DNA of 15,000 nucleotides, taken from the NCBI GenBank assembly GCA_903813345.2, contig CAIIXF020000012.1:8558432-8573431 (forward strand), in the 5' to 3' direction. Of this stretch, positions 9,233 through 15,000 are shown in pieces. The position numbers were made by a program, and so were the translations under genes. Every line of letters starts with the position of its first letter. Position 1 is the first letter of the stretch. The notes under the pieces were generated by a model. It was given only the letters and a program-made list of their open reading frames with translations, made no database searches and was not told the origin of the DNA. This DNA is from Owenia fusiformis. Taxonomy: Eukaryota; Annelida; Polychaeta; Sabellida; Oweniidae.

Positions 9233-9248
9233 GATGAGATGAGATGAG
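9233..9248. repeat. Short GATGA tandem repeat
   Basis: Three units of GATGA plus one base, a minor microsatellite. Confidence 0.6.
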
Positions 9249-9462
9249 TTGGGAAAAATGAGATAATAAGAAATAAGACAATTAGAACAGTTAAAACCTA
9301 GTTATACTTAGAAGTAACTTTCAAGACCATTATACAATACAATACATGAGGTACCCTACTAATATCGACATAGACAATCGTTACGTCGGGGCGCCCCAGG
9401 TAAGAACGAGGACTGGGTAAGGTAATGTAATTAAGACGGCTTCAATCAACTAACAATACAGT

Positions 9463-9586
9463 GTTTAAGCTTGCAATGTTTTTCACAACCTAAACGTGAA
9501 CAGAAAAAAATATTTAAAGATGCATTTGTATGGGCGATTGGCCATACGTATAGGTTAGCGTTTCGATTTTATTTGCAAGCTTAAAC
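9463..9586. repeat. Nested palindrome just past the 5'-nucleotidase gene
   Basis: Outer arms GTTTAAGCTTGCAA (9463-9476) and its exact inverse (9573-9586); middle arms 9487-9497 and 9546-9556 match at 10 of 11; inner arms GTATGG (9528-9533) and CCATAC (9542-9547). The order is consistent with one decayed foldback element of 124 bp. Confidence 0.6.
9568..9573 (-). promoter_or_regulatory. Possible poly(A) signal of the 5'-nucleotidase gene
   Basis: AATAAA on the minus strand about 45 bases after the stop codon, next to the right arm of the palindrome. Plausible by place, but the motif is common in AT-rich DNA. Confidence 0.35.
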
Positions 9587-9617
9587 TCCCTACTATGTTA
9601 CATGTCTAGATATTCCT

Positions 9618-9829
9618 TTAGCTCAACACACTTAAGATGGAAAACAGCAATAGCAAAGCAACTGTAATGGAATGTCCCAAGATTGATCCAGTGGAAGATG
9701 TACAGGGTGTTCCTGTTTCACCCGATCCATCAGCAGTTGAGTTAGTTATAGTAATGCGGGAATGCAGGCCAGCAGTTACAGGTGACATTTTTCGGATATA
9801 TCTCTCCATAACTTTACTGTCCATGTCCC
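9618..9829 (-). CDS. NT5E: 5'-nucleotidase last exon (GPI signal)
   Basis: 70 residues and the stop. Begins DMDSKVMERYIRKMSPV and SRITI, the end of the domain, then a Thr/Ser/Gly-rich linker and a hydrophobic C-terminus (SITVALLLLFSILSVLS). This layout predicts cleavage and GPI attachment near the CTSSTGS stretch. Confidence 0.94.
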
Positions 9830-12800
9830 CTGAAAATAGTAAAATATAAATGAAATTTTCCTAAGAATATATTCATTCTCAAAGGTACCTTTAGAATTAC
9901 CTTATGATATATACATAGGTTAAGTATTCCGAAAACGACAAATTTCTAAAAAATAAGCGTCTATTCAGCGAAATAGTTTGGAATTTTAGGGCTAAAATTA
10001 GATAGAGTTGAGTTATGAATTGAGTCGGGCTACGGTACAATCAAAATGAAAAGAATTAATACAAAATCAAAAGGTTTTAGGTTAATCCGTTCTTATTTCA
10101 TTTTATTTCAGACTCAGCTAAAGCCTTGACTGTAGTTAACAAAATATCATAATCCTATAAATAAGCATACCCATAGCAATATGTTGTATTTTATTATCCC
10201 TGATGACAGAGTAGCCATCCCCTCCGTTTGCAATATACTCGTGCATCACAATCTTGTAGTGTTTGGCCATGTCCAGTTCTTCAAGTTTGGGCACCATACA
10301 ATCTGAGCACCTTGCCTTAAGACTTACGACTCTGCTTCCTACTGGCTTAGCAACGTTGTACACGACTTCAAATCCTGAAATATGAATACAGTTGGATATA
10401 TATGATTTTGTGTTTTTCCCCTGTGTGGTACTTTTATCTAAAATAATTTAAATACCATGGTAATTACGATCAGTTGGCTTTTAAATTCCAATATGAACAT
10501 TGTTAGATGTATCTAACAACAATTGTATTACTGATATTTCTGCCCTATACATTTTTTCATGTTGGACTATAAACGATATATTGGGGTGATCATGTATCAA
10601 TCTTCGTAGCAGTTCGTTCAGGGCGCTGCTTACCAGATGAGTTCCTCAAAAAATAATTAAGGAGGATAGCATGAAACGAATCGCCTGGAGATTTTTCAAA
10701 CATATTAAATCACCTGATACTTGGAGAAAATTTCCTTTGCCCTCGCTATATCTAGAGACGGAGTGTTCAAACATATCCAAAACTGTTTGGCCTGTCAGCT
10801 CCACTATGTCCGCCGCATTTTGATAGGGTAACACATTTAGTATATCTTCAATTGTGATTTCTGCAAAAAATGAATACAACTGAGAGCAGTGCAGGCATTC
10901 CAATCCATGAAAAAGTTTTATTATGCACCTATATTTTTGAAGTATTTGCATTAACTGCCCAAATCATGGCATATTATATATGCATTCCCGCTTGTAGAGG
11001 AACTGGCGGCGTCCATATACCTATGATCCAATGGAGATTTCTTGAGCAGAATATACATAATGGTTATTAGTTTACTTTTCTTTATATTTTCAGCACATCA
11101 GGTGAATATATTATGTCGTCGCGTGAGAATAACTTTGTACTAACTGCCATTTTCCAAAAAATAAAATGATACAGTATGTGTAATCCCATGCATATTCAAA
11201 TTATATGCCCTCAATTACTCTTTGTATTATGGATTCTCATTGGATTATTCATGGCCACATGATATGAAATAGAATTACTAATTTCCTCGAAAACCTAAAT
11301 CCTCGCTATCAGGGAAGATGAAAAGTACAAATGACCAGTTAATTAGATCATGTGAGCAGTCAAAAGTACCCTTTATCTTCCCTGCTACCAGGTCTTATAG
11401 GGGTTTGAATGGCCAAATGCAATAGAAATGCATATACGAAGCTGTCATCATTAAATGTTGAAAATGAAAGACTACTTATTTGTTTCTTCAAATAGAGTAC
11501 ATAATATTCATATTTTGCACTACATTGCTCAAAGGCAATCACTGTCTGTATACTATTGAAATCTCTTTCAAAATGATGTTTTATAGTTTGTGGAAAAAAG
11601 CTAAATCTATTTAAACTACCTTTAACTTTTACTGACCATACACTATATCAATAAGGAGTTATCTTTATGTTAGTATAGTCCCTTAAAACACTTATTTTAT
11701 TTTCTCTTCATCTATGATTTACTTTGCGCTTTTCACTGAACATCTGGAATCTTTTTAGTTATTTTATTACTAGTATGTTTTTCAGATTTGTCCTTTCTTT
11801 TGCATTTTTGGGATCATTGTTTTTAGATCATCTACATTTTATTTTGGAAAAGTAACAAATTGGTTCAATTTCTTTACAAAGAGCCACTCTTAGTCTCCAC
11901 TTCTACAATTGCTTCAATTCCCAATTGTACTCCACAGAGTAGCAAACAACAGAAAATGAATGGATAATGATAGCTGCATCCCAATGAACAAAATGTGATT
12001 ACCTAAATCGAGGTTTCATCACTTTCATTAATCTAAAATGAATTAGAATTTATTCTTCTATTTTCAAATTTCTTCCATGTGCATGTAATAAAAATTGGTT
12101 ATGTCTTAGGCCCTAAGGATCTGAAACCTGCTGGTCAAAATGGAATTACGGACCAGTTGCAATGTTATTCTCCTATACCCAGTGAAAAAATCAACTGGTC
12201 TGTATCAAAAATAACCTGATAATGACCAGCGGACCGGCCCTCAGGGGCTACATTGTAATGTGCTGGGAGGTTTAGGCTACAGGGTTTATACCGAGGGAAA
12301 TATGTGGGGGACCGTATTGGCATCATTGGTTTCAATGCATTGTACTTCTGCCTTAGTTTCAAAGGCAATAAATTCTTTTTGAAGGGTGTCCTGAGATTCC
12401 AAAATTAAGAAATAATTGTACTTATTTGAGAAATTGATTTTAAAGTTTTATAAATTGAATTTTCTTTATTTTATTAAATAATATTCTTTGGTTTTTGAAG
12501 ACTTTTTTACAAAGCAAAACATTATTTTTCATTCTAGATACAATAACATGCATATTGGCATACTTTGTTTTAATATAAGATTGTTATAACTCCAAGTTTT
12601 GCAAGTCACATGACCAATTCTTAGAGAGTTGATTGGTTGAAACAGTTGATATCAGATATGACAATTTGAAATTAGAAATAAGCTGTTATTCTGGTGGGAA
12701 ATTGTATCAACTCCATTTCCATAGTTTTAAAAAAGGATCTTGTAAATTGTTTCAAGGTATGATATTTCATATAAGATATCTCTAGGGTGAGACCAGGTGA

Positions 12801-15000
12801 CATACAAAAAATCAAGTTTCACATAGCAATACTAAGTAAGATACAGACCTCTAAACTTTCAAACCTTGATTTCTCAGTTCCGTAAAAATGTGAGATAGTA
12901 CAAAGTTATTCTCATGCGACGATGTATACAAACTTCTTATCGATCTTACACTATGAAACAATATGATTTTTATCAGAACATCATTGAATAAATTAGATAA
13001 TGAAAACCATCTTACCTCCAGGATTAATTGAACTCCTGATGTCACCACAGTTAAGGACTGCCAAGGAAACGTTATTCCACGAGCTGTCAGTTGGAGAGAG
13101 GACATTCTTGTCAACGAGTGCATCTGTGTAGAAATCACCGAGACTACATTCAGCATACCTAAACACATTAAATCTTAAAAATCATCTGGATCTTCTTGTA
13201 AATGAAACGTTGTTAAATTTCAAAAGGCTTTCATAACGATCATTATGAATAAAACAAATGGGAGAAGGTCGTAGCGATGCTAAATACACCATTGTAGATT
13301 TGTTCTTTCTAAGAAATATGATTTAGAAAAAATGTGATCAAAGTTATTTATGCGCAAGACTAGAGTTCGCTTTCTACAAGTCCATGCTTTAAAGTATACT
13401 GAGATATGTCGTAATCAACAACAACATTTGTCTGTTCATTTTGTTGTCTCGTTTTCTATAATCATATACATTTTCTATTAAGTAATATATGATTACAAGC
13501 ATATAACGAGTTTATTTGATCCGTGATTATTTAACTTGATCGAGTGCCTTTGTTACATACCTACAACGAGACCAGTGTCCGTCTAGTAAAACATTTGAAA
13601 AACCAACTTTTGTGTTTTTGAATGCAACCAACTTTTCAACATATGGCGCCATCTTTTGGATCATGGTAGGATCTGAAAGAAATGGAAAACACATTGAGAA
13701 AGTAAAAGCTGACAAGTTAGAACACGCGAAGCAAACCGAGCATCCAAACGTTTGATCCACTTTTAGAGTATACGGAATGACCCCGCCTTGTAACACGCAG
13801 ATCAAGGCAATGTCCTACATACAATGTTTTCCACAACGCTCTACGCATCTTTGTTTCAGGAACGTGTTTTTGAGAAACCTCTAAAAAATCATCATGATGT
13901 AATGTACATGAAAGCTACTTTTAATATGAAGCTTTTGTGTCTATAAGTTACATGCTAATCAAATATTATTCCCTCTTTATAAATACCTTCAGCAATGGAC
14001 CCATTTAGGTATATTGGGTTTCCACCCCATGATGTCACAACTCCATTGTCGTCAAATGAGACCTTTAAGTAGCCTAGGTATTTTCCATAATGATAATCCT
14101 GCACAGCCAGAACTTTAGCTCCTGAGTCCTGTGTCACTATGGTCGGATATGGCCCTTCGAGCTCTCCATCCTCTGGCGTCCCTGGTACAGGACCTTTAAT
14201 TAAATGTATTTTCAATTGAAAATTGTTTCAAGATGGCGTGGGTGTTTATCAAGTTGTCACATACTGTATGTTTCCGATTGCCGACGTCCTTCAGTAATGC
14301 CTTGGTCACAAACATGTATGCTCCGATCCATTGGCCGGCGCCCGGCTGATTGGGTGTTTTGTACAATATTGTATTCAATTTTGAACAAAATACTAAATCG
14401 GCCGAGCGCCGAAGTGAACATCGGAGCAAATGTGACCAAGGCATAACATGTGTGTAATACATGCGTTCACTTGCTTTAGTCTCAGTTATCACAGATCACA
14501 GAGGTCTTAGACAGTTTTCTCTTTATTTTTAGAGGATTCACCAGTCAAAATACTTCATTACTTCATTACTTAGCATTTAAATTGTTAGCATTCTCTTCAA
14601 TATAATAACAATAGTCCGCAGATGCATGGATACATTTGACTTAATCGTATGTTTACAAAACGAGGCTGCAGATTATTTTGATTTGGCAAAATAAAATCCA
14701 TTCATCAAATCAAGCTCCAAAGCCATGATAAACCCCCAATAATTAAAACCCCCACCAAAAGCTGGATGATTGCAACTGGAAATATAGAAATGCCGGCCAA
14801 GTACAAATTTCATCAAGCCAAATGTTGCCAGCATTAATAAAGATAAATTCCTTATCAAAAATGACATACAGATTAAAAATGCAGAACAATACGTATATAT
14901 GCATTTTATATTACCGTTATACAGAAAAGTATTGGTGTGTCCTCCAACAACAATATCGATTCCTGTAACTTTCTCAGCAATCTCGAGATCTTTTTCCCAA
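9618..15000 (-). CDS. NT5E: Ecto-5'-nucleotidase (CD73-like), 3' part, 7 coding exons, runs off right edge
   Basis: Would dephosphorylate extracellular AMP to adenosine at the cell surface. Exons: 15000-14915, 14193-13987, 13672-13561, 13158-13016, 10860-10714, 10374-10171, 9829-9618; all have GT-AG borders and join in phase, giving about 369 residues. Visible: the last metal-ligand motif VVGGHTNTFLYNG; GPYPTIVTQ and GKYLGYLKVSFD, ending the catalytic domain; then the complete 5'-nucleotidase C-terminal domain with CRYAECSLGD, NCGDIRSSI, YQNAADIVELTG, FEHSVSRY, FLQVSG and ANGGDGYSVI. The end has a Ser/Thr/Gly stretch then a hydrophobic tail (VALLLLFSILSVLS), a classic GPI signal. The first part of the protein, about 230 residues by comparison with human CD73, is outside the window. 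The NCGDIR and SLGD motifs deviate from family consensus. Family certain; orthology to vertebrate NT5E not proven. Confidence 0.95.
9830..10170 (-). other. 5'-nucleotidase last intron (341 bp)
   Basis: GTATGC to TTTTCAG. AT-rich, nothing else seen. Confidence 0.85.
10171..10374 (-). CDS. NT5E: 5'-nucleotidase exon (GGDGY motif)
   Basis: From GFEVVYNVAKPVGSRVV to IQHIAMG. RCSDC keeps the CxxC-type cysteine pair, and ANGGDGYSVI is the adenine-stacking motif (Phe in human CD73, Tyr here, as in several other family members). Confidence 0.95.
10375..10713 (-). other. 5'-nucleotidase intron (339 bp)
   Basis: GTGATT to TTTCAG. Contains a perfect 8-bp palindrome, TTGTTAGA (10500-10507) with TCTAACAA (10512-10519), otherwise nothing. 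Confidence 0.85.
10714..10860 (-). CDS. NT5E: 5'-nucleotidase exon
   Basis: From EITIEDILNVLPYQNAAD through FEHSVSRYSEGKG to FLQVSG. FEHSV-RY and GNFLQV-G are conserved blocks of the nucleotide-binding domain. The acceptor is TTTTTGCAG. Confidence 0.95.
11112..11153 (+). repeat. Left copy of a 42-bp inverted pair
   Basis: Matches the inverse of 12885-12926 at 36 of 42 positions, with an unbroken 19-base core TGAGAATAACTTTGTACTA. In the plus frame it reads SSRENNFVLTAIF; the partner reads SSHENNFVLSHIF on the minus strand. Confidence 0.75.
11305..11389 (-). repeat. Long intronic hairpin, 85 nt
   Basis: Arms 11305-11335 and 11359-11389 are inverted copies at 23 of 31 positions; in the gene-sense (minus) RNA two more G-U pairs raise this to 25 of 31, with a 23-base loop. 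The size and shape resemble a microRNA precursor but also a decayed small transposon. Confidence 0.55.
12885..12926 (-). repeat. Right copy of the 42-bp inverted pair
   Basis: Inverse partner of 11112-11153, about 1.7 kb away in the same intron. Whether these are the ends of one element or two independent copies is open. Confidence 0.75.
13016..13158 (-). CDS. NT5E: 5'-nucleotidase exon, substrate-binding motifs
   Basis: Carries YAECSLGDFYTDALVDKN and VLNCGDIRSSINPG, aligning with human ECNLGNLICDA-like and NGGGIRSPID motifs. The Asn and Arg of the second motif are kept, but the glycines between them are altered. Confidence 0.95.
13159..13560 (-). other. 5'-nucleotidase intron (402 bp)
   Basis: GTATGT to GTTTAG. 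A perfect 10-bp inverted pair, TAATCATATA (13459-13468) and TATATGATTA (13486-13495), is the only structure seen. Confidence 0.85.
13561..13672 (-). CDS. NT5E: 5'-nucleotidase exon, interdomain helix
   Basis: From DPTMIQKMAPYVEKL to LLDGHWSRCR. Covers the helix linking the two domains and the first Cys of the CR--EC motif. The acceptor is TTTCTTTCAG and the donor GTATGT. Confidence 0.93.
13673..13986 (-). other. 5'-nucleotidase intron (314 bp)
   Basis: GTATTT to TTTCTTTCAG. Nothing further seen. Confidence 0.85.
13987..14193 (-). CDS. NT5E: 5'-nucleotidase exon, end of catalytic domain
   Basis: Carries GPYPTIVTQDSGAKVLAVQD, then YHYGKYLGYLKVSFD and GNPIYLNGSIAE, matching the end of the catalytic domain and the start of the linker helix of animal 5'-nucleotidases. 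Phase 1 at both ends. Confidence 0.95.
14194..14914 (-). other. 5'-nucleotidase intron (721 bp) with a small transposon
   Basis: GTAATA to AATTAAAG, phase 1. The GC-richer middle is the inverted-repeat element 14297-14444; the rest is AT-rich and non-coding. Confidence 0.85.
14297..14444. mobile_element. MITE-like inverted-repeat element, 148 bp
   Basis: The two ends begin with the same 14 bases in inverse orientation, ATGCCTTGGTCACA, and after a short gap share GCTCCGAT and a GGC-GC-CGGC-GATT pattern. Non-coding and GC-richer than the intron around it. The open frames crossing it on both strands reflect its palindromic nature. No sure target duplication. Confidence 0.75.
14915..15000 (-). 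CDS. NT5E: 5'-nucleotidase exon (metal-site His), 5' end outside window
   Basis: Reads WEKDLEIAEKVTGIDIVV then GGHTNTFLYN; the His of GGHTNT matches the metal-binding His of human CD73 GGHSNT. Phase 1 donor GTAATA. The exon continues past the right edge. Confidence 0.93.

Larger units (their letters stand above)
8164..9617. other. Region between the two genes
   Basis: This 1.45-kb stretch must hold the esterase promoter and the end of the 5'-nucleotidase 3' UTR. I see no gene in it. It contains the 8551-8699 inverted repeat, a small hairpin at 9120-9142 (TAGCCTTA with TAAGGCTA), a short GATGA run and the 9463-9586 palindrome. No convincing TATA box was found. Confidence 0.7.
10861..13015 (-). 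other. 5'-nucleotidase large intron (2.2 kb)
   Basis: The flanking exons join in phase, so no exon is missing here. It holds the inverted pair 11112-11153 / 12885-12926 and the long hairpin 11305-11389. The rest is AT-rich with no supported gene. Confidence 0.85.

Noticed and set aside
9637-9849. 70-codon plus-strand open frame
   Set aside because: It is the antisense of the 5'-nucleotidase last exon, which has a clear domain end and GPI signal.
10861-13015. A missing exon in the large 5'-nucleotidase intron
   Set aside because: The exons on both sides join in phase as PGEITIEDIL, matching family spacing.
14196-14492. Several open frames on both strands reading VTKA-like peptides
   Set aside because: They cross the inverted-repeat element 14297-14444, whose symmetry gives similar peptides on both strands. 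Not a gene.

Overview
The window is AT-rich nuclear DNA from an animal. Genes are split by canonical GT-AG introns, the introns hold small inverted-repeat elements, and both genes are typical animal secreted or cell-surface enzymes. Marine invertebrates (lophotrochozoans or invertebrate deuterostomes) fit best, but the sequence alone does not fix the phylum. No plus-strand gene was found.

Both genes run on the minus strand, so they read from right to left. The right-hand gene (9618 to beyond 15000) is the 3' part of an ecto-5'-nucleotidase (CD73/NT5E family). Seven coding exons join in perfect phase and run from the last metal-binding His motif of the catalytic domain, through the whole substrate-binding C-terminal domain, to a C-terminal GPI-anchor signal. 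The N-terminal part, about 230 residues by comparison with the human protein, lies off the right edge.

The left-hand gene (1855-8163) is a complete type-B carboxylesterase of the cholinesterase-like superfamily. It has ten coding exons and about 603 residues, with a signal peptide, catalytic Ser and His, the usual disulfide cysteines and a hydrophobic C-terminus. All exon junctions join in phase except exon 6 to exon 7, which is off by one base. Three active-site positions differ from classical cholinesterases.

Layout, left to right: 27-872 is a complete non-autonomous DNA transposon with a 9-bp target-site duplication. 873-1854 is the esterase 3' flank. 1855-8163 is the esterase; its introns hold a G-run repeat (2697-2862) and a small inverted-repeat element next to the exon 7 donor (5093-5248). 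8164-9617 lies between the genes and holds a near-perfect 41-bp inverted repeat (8551-8699) and a nested palindrome (9463-9586). 9618-15000 is the 5'-nucleotidase; its 2.2-kb intron holds an inverted sequence pair and a long hairpin, and its rightmost intron holds a second element that looks related to the one at 5093-5248.

Both products are predicted to be secretory-pathway ectoenzymes, probably GPI-anchored. One would hydrolyse extracellular AMP to adenosine and the other esters. Whether their tandem placement has functional meaning cannot be told from this sequence. The best leads for novelty are the unusual catalytic and disulfide substitutions in the two enzymes and the several uncatalogued inverted-repeat structures. 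I see no evidence of a wholly new multi-gene system.
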